A DNA stretch of 11,945 nucleotides from DATDQA01 sp035292505 (GCA_035292505.1 DATDQA010000245.1:1-11945); one strand, 5' to 3'. Shown: positions 1 to 7,690, counted from the stretch's first letter. Notes: a model not told the origin generated them from the letters alone. Translations and numbers: made by a program.

Positions 1-139
1 TTCAGTGTCAATATTCGTTCTACCCTTGATCCCTTGATCCCTTGATCCCTTTCGCCGTTGATCCCTCTCCAATCAATAATCAAGAATTGCGAATCAAGAA
101 TCAAGAATTCTTCTTTCTTCGCCTTTGCCTCAGCCTCTC
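1..139. repeat. Short direct repeats downstream of the SusD gene
   Basis: This non-coding stretch follows the stop codon of the minus-strand SusD gene. Positions 23-50 carry about 3.5 copies of an 8-base unit CCCTTGAT, and a related GTTGATCCCT lies at 57-66. Positions 78-108 carry three copies of AATCAAGAAT (78-87, 92-101, 99-108, the last two overlapping). A 10-base palindrome AAGAATTCTT sits at 103-112. No ORF, RNA gene or GC-rich terminator stem is visible. The repeats are simple and could come from replication slippage; the palindrome might help end the susCD transcript, but that is weak. Confidence 0.7.
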
Positions 140-2344
140 TTAGTATCCCTCATTCTGCATCAGAGTCGGATTCGCTCCGATATCCGCGGTCGGTAATGGA
201 TACACGTCTCTGAATGCTTCAACGGATCTTCCATCAATTATACCACCTTTCCATGCCCATGTATAGTTCGTTTGACTGAACTGACCGAAGCGAATGAGGT
301 CTGTCCGGCGATGACATTCCCAATACAGCTCCCGGGCGCGTTCATCAATCATCGTCTGCAGCGTAAGATCGGCATCGGCAATGCTGCCACCTGCTCCACC
401 ATAGCCACGATTGCGCACCTGGTTGAAATAATTCAATGCCTTACCCCGATCACCTCCACTACGTATCAATGCTTCACTCGCCATCAGCAATACATCAGCA
501 AGTCTGAACATCGGAAAGTCTGTATCCGGGAATACGTCATCTGATCCTGGCACTCCATCTGAAGTCACATTAAGGAATTTACGTATCGCATACCCTTCTG
601 TAAATAACGTCACATCAGTGATGTCGAGGTTCTGTCCATCAATATAAAAGAGACCACGCCTGTCAAAACTGGTCAGCCTGATTTCATACGTATAATCAGG
701 TTTATCGAGGAAGAGACGGATCAAATAGGAGCCGCCACCGATGTTGATATTCGCGCCGTCCTGTGTGAGGATTGCATTTCCGAGATCATCACCAAGGTTC
801 GCAGCCCAGTCATCGTTTGCCCTGAATTTAAACTGCCCTGGAGTGAGATCGATATTGATCTCCATGGCTTCAGTCACTGGATTCCAGGTCATATTCTGAT
901 CGCTATTCCAGCCATCAGCAGTTGCATCTCCGATGACTCCCCATTCACGACGTTCCATTACGTATGTATTTGTATTGCGGTCGACACGGATGAAATATAA
1001 ACCCGCGACAGCAACCGTGATGCTATCTCCATTCGTCTCCAGTGTGCCGTCGGCACCATTATCACCGAGTCGCCCCGGGAAGGTCGCTCCTGGAAATTGT
1101 GTGAAGAAGAATGGGCTATTGTCTGTCGGGAAATAGATATGTCCTTCGAAAATCTTATTACTGAGTGTGGATGCGAGCGAGGTTGCCGTATTTAATCCAT
1201 CCCAACCCTGAAATGCACCGCGGACATAGAGCTTCGGATAATTCGCTGTATTTCCTTCACTCGGATCGACAACCCTGTCAGTGGCAACCGGAAATTTCTC
1301 TACGAATTGACGGGTCGTACGCGGGCCGCCCCAGCCATCAGAGACACCGGAATCTTCGGGACTCATCAGTCCTCCGATTGGACCCAACACAAGAAATGTC
1401 GTTCCACCCCATGTCCTTGTCTTAATGCCATCAAAAGCGATCGGGAAGATGATCTCATTTGAGCGATGATTGTCGGCCACAAATAAATTCTGATATTTCG
1501 GTTCAAGGGTATATCCCGCACCGATTACTTTTTCGCAATAGGTCGCACAGTCATTGTATCTCTGTGTTCCAATGTATTGTTCAGAATTGAGATAAAGTTT
1601 GGCGAGCAATGTCCATACCGCCCCCTGATCGGCACGACCATAGACATTCGTACGTACAGGAGCGATTTCATTTTCAATAGCAAGGAGTTCGGATTCGATG
1701 TAGGCGAACAGATCGGGAGCCAGAATCTGCTCCGGAAAGAACGACCCTACTGCATCATCTTCCGTCACAAACGGCACATTCCTGAACAGATCGAGCGCAT
1801 GCCAATAGCTCAGTGCACGCAGAAAACGTACTTCGGCCCGATAACCTCTGACTTGCTCAGCCAATGCAGCATCCACACTACGTGCGGAAAGTTTTGCATC
1901 TGTGGTTTCACGCAGATATTCATTGCAAATCACAATCTGATAGAAAACCCGGCTGTAAAAGGCAAACACAAATCCATCATCTGCCGTCCAATCCTGCTCA
2001 TGAAAGTCTTTGATTGTCTGGTCATTCCATCCAATGATTGCTTCATCCGTAGGTAATTCCTGGTGATACCAATACCCTCTGAGGTACTGACCGAAGCCCT
2101 CATCAATCCCCTGAATATCGGCTTGTCCCGCAGGACCTTGCTGACCCGTCAATGCAAGACCGGAATACACCTTAGCCAGCACTTGTATGTATGCCTCGGG
2201 ATTATCGAAGACAGCGGCAGCTGTGACGACATCCTCATCGAGTGGAATGGTGTCAAGATCTTTGACACAACTGTTGCTCAGCAAACCGATAAGACCGATA
2301 AGAATTACGCAGAGTAAAGACTTTATCATTGATTGAGTTTTCAT
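140..2344 (-). CDS. SusD/RagB-family outer-membrane lipoprotein with inserted SusE/F-type repeats
   Basis: This is the surface glycan-binding lipoprotein that forms the lid of a SusC transporter. The N-terminus has a basic start, a hydrophobic stretch and a cysteine at residue 26 after LLSNS, a plausible though imperfect lipobox, so it is probably lipidated. SusD hallmarks are the helical segment RFLRALSYWHALDLFRNVPF (about 173-192), FRLADVLLMASEALIRSG (about 613-630), the ERARELYWECHRRTDLIRFG block (near W675) and the end YPLPTADIGANP. At 734 residues it is far longer than the usual 500-580. The excess is an insert at about residues 370-559 (see separate entry); without it the protein is about 545 residues. 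The gene follows the SusC gene by 12 bases, so the two are surely co-transcribed. A second in-frame ATG at codon 6 is an equally possible start, since no Shine-Dalgarno sequence decides between them. Family assignment is firm; substrate (alpha-glucan-like) is inferred only from the insert. Confidence 0.95.
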   Translation of the reverse strand: MKTQSMIKSLLCVILIGLIGLLSNSCVKDLDTIPLDEDVVTAAAVFDNPEAYIQVLAKVYSGLALTGQQGPAGQADIQGIDEGFGQYLRGYWYHQELPTDEAIIGWNDQTIKDFHEQDWTADDGFVFAFYSRVFYQIVICNEYLRETTDAKLSARSVDAALAEQVRGYRAEVRFLRALSYWHALDLFRNVPFVTEDDAVGSFFPEQILAPDLFAYIESELLAIENEIAPVRTNVYGRADQGAVWTLLAKLYLNSEQYIGTQRYNDCATYCEKVIGAGYTLEPKYQNLFVADNHRSNEIIFPIAFDGIKTRTWGGTTFLVLGPIGGLMSPEDSGVSDGWGGPRTTRQFVEKFPVATDRVVDPSEGNTANYPKLYVRGAFQGWDGLNTATSLASTLSNKIFEGHIYFPTDNSPFFFTQFPGATFPGRLGDNGADGTLETNGDSITVAVAGLYFIRVDRNTNTYVMERREWGVIGDATADGWNSDQNMTWNPVTEAMEINIDLTPGQFKFRANDDWAANLGDDLGNAILTQDGANINIGGGSYLIRLFLDKPDYTYEIRLTSFDRRGLFYIDGQNLDITDVTLFTEGYAIRKFLNVTSDGVPGSDDVFPDTDFPMFRLADVLLMASEALIRSGGDRGKALNYFNQVRNRGYGGAGGSIADADLTLQTMIDERARELYWECHRRTDLIRFGQFSQTNYTWAWKGGIIDGRSVEAFRDVYPLPTADIGANPTLMQNEGY
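668..1237 (-). other. Two SusE/SusF-type repeats inserted within SusD
   Basis: Residues about 370-559 of the SusD-like protein do not look like SusD. The second unit (about 469-559) begins WGVIGDATADGWNSDQNM and carries FKFRANDDWAANLGDD, then an NINIGGGSYLIRL strand and a YTYEIRL strand. This is nearly the consensus of the six repeats in the divergent gene at 5425-7467. The first unit (about 370-467) is more diverged: LYVRGAFQGWDG, then FFFTQFPG, LGDNGADGTLETNGDSI, AGLYFIRVDRNTNTYVMERR. The order and spacing of strands suggest the same fold. SusE and SusF repeats of this kind are starch-binding modules in Bacteroides. The reading frame is intact through both junctions, so this is a domain insertion and not a frameshift or misjoined gene. 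Domain borders are approximate. Confidence 0.8.
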
Positions 2345-2356
2345 GCGAAGAAGATT

Positions 2357-5344
2357 TTAGAATTCTACACTTACACCAAACACAAACGTGCGAGGCCTGG
2401 GATAAATATCGCGATCAATACCATTGAAAATTTCCGGATCAAGGCCATCATATTCTGTGACGACGAGAGGATTCTGCACTGTGACATAGAACCTCAAAAA
2501 TTCGCCCAACAGATCATGAAAATTGTATCCGGCGGTGATGTGGTCTATTTTCAGATAATCGGCTTTCTTGACGAAATGATCGCTTAGGGTCAGACTGGCC
2601 TGATTGACAACATTCAGATCGACACCGGCTCTGTGGATATTCCAGAGCGTTTGACCTCCCGTCGAAAGAAAGAGCCGGCCCAGGTATCCCCTGTCTGTCT
2701 GTACATTATTATAGACATAGTTGCCTAGACTAGCCCGACCTGCAAAGCTAAAATCGAAGTTGCCGATTTCGAGACGGTTCGTAAAACCGAAAGTATAGTC
2801 TGCTGAAGGCTTTTCGTACCTGTATCTATCCATGCCATTTACAATTCCATCGTTGTTGCGATCGACAAACATATTTTCAAGAATGTTGCCTTGCTCATCA
2901 TACAATTGTTCATACACATAGAATGATCTTGGAGCATAGCCTACCGTATGTATTTGAATCGTACTTCCCACACCACCGGAAATGCCGCCGGTCAATACTC
3001 CGATATAATCCGGATCATCCGTGGCTGTGAGTTTTGTGATTTCATTTTTGTTATAAGCCGCATTCACACTGAAATCCCAGGTGACTTTATTTGTCTTCAC
3101 AGGAGTAGTAAAGAACGCAACCTCTATACCCTTGTTCTCCATATTGCCCACATTCGTTGTGATGAAATTCGTCAGATTGGTGCCGGCAGGTACTGGTATT
3201 TCATTCAAAAGATCTTTTGTGAATCTTTTGTAGAGGTCAAGAGAACCTGAAAGCCTGTCCCGTATGATCGAAAAGTCCATTCCAACATTGTAGGTTTTCG
3301 TTTCTTCCCACCTGATATTCGCATCATATCCGTTGGGTCTCAGCGTCGTAATGAAATCCTGGCCAAATTGGTAACTGGCACTCTCATTTCCTAATTGGTA
3401 TCGGGCGAGATAAGCATAATAATCACCAATGTCCTGCTGACCTGTGATGCCCCATCCGGTTCTCAGTTTGAGGCTGTTAAAATGCGAATTGTCATTGTCG
3501 AATACTTTGACGGCCAATGCGACCGCAGGAAAAAGACCCCAACGGTTGTCCGGAGAAAAACGGGAGGTTCCATCCCGACGTATTGTAGCGGTCAGCAAAT
3601 ACCTGTCGTTGAAACTATAGTTTGCCCTTCCAAACACGGATAACAGGTAGTATTCTGCAGGATCAGATCCTGTGGTTGTTTCTGCCGGAGTTCCTGCCGC
3701 ATCTGTATTCTTGAAATCACTGTCGACTTCAAAGTGTTGCCAGGAATACCCTGCGAGCAGTTCGACACTATGCTTGTCGAAATTTTCCTTGTAATTCAGA
3801 TAGAATTCAAGCAGACTGTTTTTCTTGGTCTGACTATACGTGTTGTTTACGCCACCTCCATTCTGTACATCAAACGCAAATGCTGCATAGGTCGGCACAA
3901 TCACCTCGCCTTCTCCTTTACTATAGTCATATGCAAGGTTGAGGTTTGCTCTGAGCGCAGTGAAAAAGGGTAATCGGTAGTCTGCAGACAAATTCGTGAT
4001 AAACCGTTGTTCATCCGAATGATCATCTCTCAGTTCGAGAAGAGCCACAGGATTTGTAGGTGAAATGCCATTAGGACTTGTGCTATTATTCAGATACCAG
4101 GTTGTAAATCCTCCGTAGGGACTTGCAGTATCGCGTACAGTATGTGTGGGGTCAAAATTCAGCGCATTACCAATTGCGCCACGGTCTGCAAATTGATTTT
4201 GGGTAAACATTCCCTTAAAATGTAGATTGAGCTGCAAGGTATTGTCCAGAAATCCCGGATTGAGATTCAAGCCTGTAGTAAAACGACTGAATTTGTCCGT
4301 CTTGAGAATTCCTTCTTTGTCGGTATAACCCAGAGATACGCGATAAGGGATGTTCGCTACACCACCGGAGACATACAGATTATGATCATGCCCCAACGCT
4401 GACTGGTATATCTCTTCCTGCCAATCCGTATTTGCATCTCCGAGAATTGCCCTGGCAGGATGTGTAGAGTCATACCGCTGTTCGATCAACGCGCGAAACT
4501 CATCCGCCTTCAGGACGTCCACAAAGTCTGTTGCTTTACCTATAGAAACATTACCGCTGTAACCGATTTTCATTTTATCCCCCACGTTCCCTTTTTTGGT
4601 AGTGATCAGGATGACACCTGCAGCTGCACGGTTTCCATAGATCGCTGCTGCAGACGCATCTTTCAGCACGGTAAACGATTCGATATCGTTCGGATTGATC
4701 ACATTGAGCGGATTGCGACCACCATTCACGCCCCCGTTGTCTATCGGCACACCATCGATCACAATCAAAGGATCGTTTGACGCACCGAGGGATGACTCAC
4801 CCCGCACGCGGATGGTAGCTCCGTCGCCTGGTGCACCACCGGTAGTAATTACAACTCCGGGGATTTTACCACTGAGAAGTTCCTGAGCACCTGTGATGGC
4901 ACCTTTATTAAAGCTTTCGGAAGAGACTGACTGCAATGAGCCGGTCACATCCTGGCGTTTGACCGTTCCATATCCGATGACCACAACCTCATCAAGGACC
5001 TGGCCAGGGGCGAGTGCCACATCGATGACATCAGAATCGGTGAGGGGTATTTCTACAGCCCTGTAACCGGTATAACTGAACGTGAGGATATCATATCCCT
5101 CCGGTACTACAAGGGTATATGTTCCATCATAGTCTGTGATAGTGCCGGTAGCCGCCCCTTTGACAAGGATATTAGCCCCAATCAGGGTCTCCCCGCTCTG
5201 TGCATCAGTGACCGTACCCCTGATTGTACGCTGCCCGGAGACCGTTGCGGCCATTGTAGCAACGAGGCAAAAAGATAAAATTAACTTTGATCCTTCTCGG
5301 TAAAATCTTCCCATAGGAGTGAAATTTAACAATGATTCTTCCAT
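2357..5344 (-). CDS. SusC/RagA-family TonB-dependent outer-membrane receptor
   Basis: This is the TonB-dependent beta-barrel channel that imports glycan pieces handed over by SusD. It is 995 residues long, normal for the family. In order it shows a signal peptide ending near VSGQ (about 38), a carboxypeptidase-regulatory-like beta domain (about 40-115; IRGTVTDAQSGETLIGANI), a DEVVVIGYGTVKRQDVTGS segment with the TonB-box region (about 118-136), a plug domain (about 137-250) containing the SusC signature LIVIDGVPIDNGG and VLKDASAAAIYGNRAAAGVI, and a long barrel ending in FVFGVSVEF with a terminal aromatic residue. There is no N-terminal STN domain, so signalling to an anti-sigma factor is not expected. 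An in-frame ATG at codon 11 (position 5314) begins MGRFYREGSKLILSF and would give a more compact signal peptide; it is a good alternative start. The gene heads the susCD transcript and is divergent from the gene at 5425. Confidence 0.97.
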   Translation of the reverse strand: MEESLLNFTPMGRFYREGSKLILSFCLVATMAATVSGQRTIRGTVTDAQSGETLIGANILVKGAATGTITDYDGTYTLVVPEGYDILTFSYTGYRAVEIPLTDSDVIDVALAPGQVLDEVVVIGYGTVKRQDVTGSLQSVSSESFNKGAITGAQELLSGKIPGVVITTGGAPGDGATIRVRGESSLGASNDPLIVIDGVPIDNGGVNGGRNPLNVINPNDIESFTVLKDASAAAIYGNRAAAGVILITTKKGNVGDKMKIGYSGNVSIGKATDFVDVLKADEFRALIEQRYDSTHPARAILGDANTDWQEEIYQSALGHDHNLYVSGGVANIPYRVSLGYTDKEGILKTDKFSRFTTGLNLNPGFLDNTLQLNLHFKGMFTQNQFADRGAIGNALNFDPTHTVRDTASPYGGFTTWYLNNSTSPNGISPTNPVALLELRDDHSDEQRFITNLSADYRLPFFTALRANLNLAYDYSKGEGEVIVPTYAAFAFDVQNGGGVNNTYSQTKKNSLLEFYLNYKENFDKHSVELLAGYSWQHFEVDSDFKNTDAAGTPAETTTGSDPAEYYLLSVFGRANYSFNDRYLLTATIRRDGTSRFSPDNRWGLFPAVALAVKVFDNDNSHFNSLKLRTGWGITGQQDIGDYYAYLARYQLGNESASYQFGQDFITTLRPNGYDANIRWEETKTYNVGMDFSIIRDRLSGSLDLYKRFTKDLLNEIPVPAGTNLTNFITTNVGNMENKGIEVAFFTTPVKTNKVTWDFSVNAAYNKNEITKLTATDDPDYIGVLTGGISGGVGSTIQIHTVGYAPRSFYVYEQLYDEQGNILENMFVDRNNDGIVNGMDRYRYEKPSADYTFGFTNRLEIGNFDFSFAGRASLGNYVYNNVQTDRGYLGRLFLSTGGQTLWNIHRAGVDLNVVNQASLTLSDHFVKKADYLKIDHITAGYNFHDLLGEFLRFYVTVQNPLVVTEYDGLDPEIFNGIDRDIYPRPRTFVFGVSVEF

Positions 5345-5393
5345 TCAAGATTTTTAGGTGGAATTCTCTATAATGCGTAAGTTTACAGCAATT

Positions 5394-5401
5394 CAAAGAT
5401 A
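5394..5401 (-). promoter_or_regulatory. Candidate Bacteroidota -7 element for susCD
   Basis: On the minus strand this reads TATCTTTG, an exact match to the TAnnTTTG -7 element described for Bacteroidota sigma factors. It lies about 50 bases upstream of the susC start, a plausible leader length. No clear TTG -33 element was found at the expected spacing, which falls at the start of the divergent gene. An 8-base match with two free positions can occur by chance, so the support is location plus sequence only. Confidence 0.4.
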
Positions 5402-5424
5402 CATTCACTTTAAAATTAAGAGCG

Positions 5425-7467
5425 ATGAAATTACGTCTACTTTTTTCACTTTTTGCCTTTATGACATTAGTCAGTCTCAATGCTCAAATTGAGACGGTAG
5501 GCCTGATCGGTACGGCAACACCGGGCGGCTGGGATGTGGATACCAATATGGTTCAGGATCCTGACAGCGCCCATCTTTGGACAATGACCATCAACCTGGT
5601 AGCAGGTGAAGCGAAGTTCAGAGCAAACGACGATTGGGCTATCAACTGGGGGGATTCGGCGTTCCCTCTCGGCGTTGGCACACAGGACGGTCCTAACATT
5701 CCGGTCGCCAATGCAGGATTGTATGACATCACCTTCAACTCGAATACCGGTGAGTATTATTTCTCAGTGGTTTCCGATATCGGGATCATCGGCTCGGCCT
5801 CACTCTTCGGATGGGATGCCGATGTAAATATGTTCCAGGGCGATGCAGACACGAATGTGTATACTCTCAGATTGGTGCTAAGCAGCGGTGAGGCCAAATT
5901 CCGCCAGAATGATGATTGGGCGGTCAACTGGGGTGCTTCAGACTTCCCCTCCGGCATTGGCGTACAGAATGGTCCGAATATTCCGATTCCAATGGCAGGA
6001 GAGTATTTCATTACGTTTAATAAAAGTACTGGTGCATACAACTTTCAGTTAACCGGATTTGCCGACGTGAGTATTGTGGGGGATGCTACACCCGGAGGAT
6101 GGGGTGCCGGGACATCGATGACAAGCACTGGCCCGGATCAATGGTCGCTCAATATCGGCCTGACTGACGGTGGACTGCAGTTTGTTGCAGATGCTGGAGT
6201 AATGACCTGGGGAGGACCAGATTTTCCGAACGGAATTGCAACTAACATAAATGATACGATTCCGGTCACCGCAGGGCTATATGTTATCACGTTTAATACC
6301 CAAACCCTTGTTTACAACTTTGCCGAGGTTATACTTTACTCTACTGTCGGGATTATCGGAAGCGCTACCCCAGGAGGATGGGATAGCGATACAGATATGG
6401 AACAGGATGGAACGGACCCATCTGTCTGGAGATTGAGAATAGTTCTCACGGATGGCGAAGCAAAATTCCGTGCGGAAAATGATTGGGCAGTAAACTGGGG
6501 ATCAACCGATTTTCCAGTCGGGACAGGCGTGCAGAATGGCGACAACATTCCGATCACTGCCGGTGAATACAATATAACCTTCAATTCATTCACCGGTGCA
6601 TACGAGTTCGTGGAAGTATTTCAGACTATGGGGATCATCGGAGACGCCACACCCGGAGGATGGGATGCGGATACGGACATGGAACCCAATGGTGGTCCTA
6701 ATGATTGGAAGGTCAGAGTCATACTTACTGACGGGGAGGCCAAATTCAGAGCGAACCACGATTGGGCTTATAACTGGGGTGCAGGGGATTTTCCGAGTGG
6801 CATTGCTGTGCGTGATGGAGCGAACATTCCAATTACTGCAGGTGAGTACAATGTATTTTTCAATTCACTCACGGGAGCATACAACTTCATGGAGTTGCGC
6901 ATCTACAGCAGTGTGGGTCTGATTGGCACCGGTACAGAATTCGGTGAATGGACAACGGATGTTCAGATGATAAAAGATGCAACAGATGAAAATCTCTGGA
7001 AACTTCAATCTGTAAATCTCGTTGATGGTGAATGCAAATTCAGAGCCGAAGGGGCATGGGCAGTGAACTGGGGAGCGACAGACTGGCCAACAGGTACTGG
7101 GACTCAAGACGGACCAAATATTCCGATCACCGGTGGTACTTATGGTGTGACATTGAACTCCGCGACAGGTGAGTATGCATTCGGTGATCCTTTGTCATCC
7201 ACAAAAGACGTCCTCAATCCTTCCAGCATAAAAGCATTCCCGAATCCTGCAGACAATCTGCTGAACCTGGATCTGAGTGCAATTGAGCTGAAGGGTGAAG
7301 TGAATCTGAGCGTATTCGATATCCAGGGCAAGCTTGTCCTTTCTGAAGTACAACCGGGTGAAGCCCACATGCAATTGGACGTAGCTTCATTACAGGATGG
7401 TTACTACACCTTACACATCAGCAATGACAAATACATTATCGGAAAGAAATTTGTGATCGCGAGATAA
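5425..7467 (+). CDS. Secreted protein with six SusE/SusF-type repeats and a T9SS sorting domain
   Basis: This is a probable cell-surface carbohydrate-binding protein. Residues 1-20 form a signal peptide (MKLRLLFSLFAFMTLVSLNA, cleaved before Q21). Six repeats of 93-96 residues follow, starting near residues 25, 119, 215, 308, 402 and 497. The shared pattern is VGIIGSATPGGWDxDTxM, then W...L, a GEAKFRANDDWAVNWG block, DFPxGxG.QdGxNIPI, and aGeYxItFNxxTGaYxF. The same pattern occurs in the insert of the neighbouring SusD protein. Residues about 593-680 form a type A T9SS C-terminal domain (KAFPNPADNLLNLDL ... VFDIQGKLVL ... LQDGYYTLHI ... KKFVIAR), so the protein should cross the outer membrane by type IX secretion and be attached or released there. 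No catalytic domain is present and no lipobox is seen, unlike classical SusE and SusF, which are lipoproteins. It is divergent from susCD across 80 bases. The alpha-glucan ligand is inferred from the family. Confidence 0.9.
   Translation: MKLRLLFSLFAFMTLVSLNAQIETVGLIGTATPGGWDVDTNMVQDPDSAHLWTMTINLVAGEAKFRANDDWAINWGDSAFPLGVGTQDGPNIPVANAGLYDITFNSNTGEYYFSVVSDIGIIGSASLFGWDADVNMFQGDADTNVYTLRLVLSSGEAKFRQNDDWAVNWGASDFPSGIGVQNGPNIPIPMAGEYFITFNKSTGAYNFQLTGFADVSIVGDATPGGWGAGTSMTSTGPDQWSLNIGLTDGGLQFVADAGVMTWGGPDFPNGIATNINDTIPVTAGLYVITFNTQTLVYNFAEVILYSTVGIIGSATPGGWDSDTDMEQDGTDPSVWRLRIVLTDGEAKFRAENDWAVNWGSTDFPVGTGVQNGDNIPITAGEYNITFNSFTGAYEFVEVFQTMGIIGDATPGGWDADTDMEPNGGPNDWKVRVILTDGEAKFRANHDWAYNWGAGDFPSGIAVRDGANIPITAGEYNVFFNSLTGAYNFMELRIYSSVGLIGTGTEFGEWTTDVQMIKDATDENLWKLQSVNLVDGECKFRAEGAWAVNWGATDWPTGTGTQDGPNIPITGGTYGVTLNSATGEYAFGDPLSSTKDVLNPSSIKAFPNPADNLLNLDLSAIELKGEVNLSVFDIQGKLVLSEVQPGEAHMQLDVASLQDGYYTLHISNDKYIIGKKFVIAR
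5497..7182 (+). repeat. Six tandem protein-coding repeats, SusE/SusF type
   Basis: The repeat units begin near 5497, 5779, 6067, 6346, 6628 and 6913; each is about 280-290 bases. They are similar in protein but clearly diverged at the DNA level, so the duplications are not recent. Units 1, 4 and 5 are closest to consensus (ATPGGWD and FRANDDWA or FRAENDWA). Unit 2 has SLFGWDAD in place of PGGWD. Unit 3 lacks the KFRANDDWAVNWG block and reads LQFVADAGVMTWGGPDFP. Unit 6 has EFGEWTTD and FRAEGAWAVNWG. Confidence 0.9.
7201..7464 (+). other. Type IX secretion C-terminal sorting domain
   Basis: The last 88 residues of the six-repeat protein (593-680) match the type A sorting domain of T9SS cargo. 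Key parts are FPNPADNLLNLDL, VNLSVFDIQGKLVL, LDVASLQDGYYTLHI and the basic end KKFVIAR. In known cargo this domain directs export through the T9SS translocon and is then removed as the protein is anchored. The genes for the translocon are not in this window. Confidence 0.88.
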
Positions 7468-7483
7468 GAACATGAATGATAGA

Positions 7484-7522
7484 TGATGGATGATGAATGA
7501 TAGTATCACTCGTCATCCATCA
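7484..7522. repeat. Imperfect 18-bp hairpin in ATGA/GATG-rich spacer
   Basis: The arms are TGATGGATGATGAATGAT (7484-7501) and ATCACTCGTCATCCATCA (7505-7522) around a 3-base loop. Sixteen of 18 pairs are Watson-Crick, one is a G-U pair and one is an A-C mismatch. It starts 17 bases after the stop codon of the six-repeat gene and lies just ahead of the strong terminator. There is no T-run, so it is unlikely to be a terminator itself; it could stabilise the mRNA 3' end or be a decayed intergenic repeat. Confidence 0.55.
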
Positions 7523-7534
7523 CTCATCAACCAT

Positions 7535-7574
7535 AAAAAAGTGGTTTTCGGTCAGCCGGAAACCACTTTTTTTT
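7535..7574. terminator. Strong intrinsic terminator, probably bidirectional
   Basis: The stem is 17 bp: left arm 7535-7551 (six A, then GTGGTTTTCGG) and right arm 7556-7572 (CCGGAAACCAC then T residues), with a 4-base loop TCAG and one G-U pair. Eight T residues (7567-7574) follow the GC-containing part on the plus strand and six A residues flank the other side, so it could work in both directions. It lies 68 bases after the six-repeat gene and separates the glycan locus from the ppsA cluster. Confidence 0.9.
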
Positions 7575-7595
7575 GGTATGACGATAGTCAACATT

Positions 7596-7617
7596 CTGCA
7601 TGACATCTGTCATTCAG
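7596..7617. promoter_or_regulatory. Candidate operator: 22-bp dyad upstream of ppsA
   Basis: The arms are CTGCATGACA (7596-7605) and TGTCATTCAG (7608-7617) with a 2-base centre TC; nine of ten positions are symmetric and the inner ATGACA/TGTCAT is perfect. The centre is about 84 bases upstream of the ppsA start and lies just after the terminator, where a promoter should be. A short-spaced palindrome of this size suits a dimeric helix-turn-helix regulator. I could not match it to a named regulator's consensus. No convincing TAnnTTTG element was found between it and the gene. Confidence 0.35.
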
Positions 7618-7690
7618 TACCAGTAAGTATGCCCGGACATTTAGTGTACAAAGTTTCAAAACTCATTAATAAAGAAGACCAGGTACAATC

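Noticed and set aside
23..108. Possible CRISPR-like array
   Set aside because: The units are only 8-10 bases with no spacers and there are no cas genes; these are simple tandem repeats.
1577..2056. 159-codon open frame on the plus strand opposite susD
   Set aside because: It overlaps the helical SusD core, which is clearly coding on the other strand, and has no recognisable domain.
5369..5374. TATAAT as a sigma-70 type -10 box for the six-repeat gene
   Set aside because: Bacteroidota primary promoters use a different -7 element, there is no matching -35/-33 sequence upstream, and the region is AT-rich, so it is not listed as a feature.
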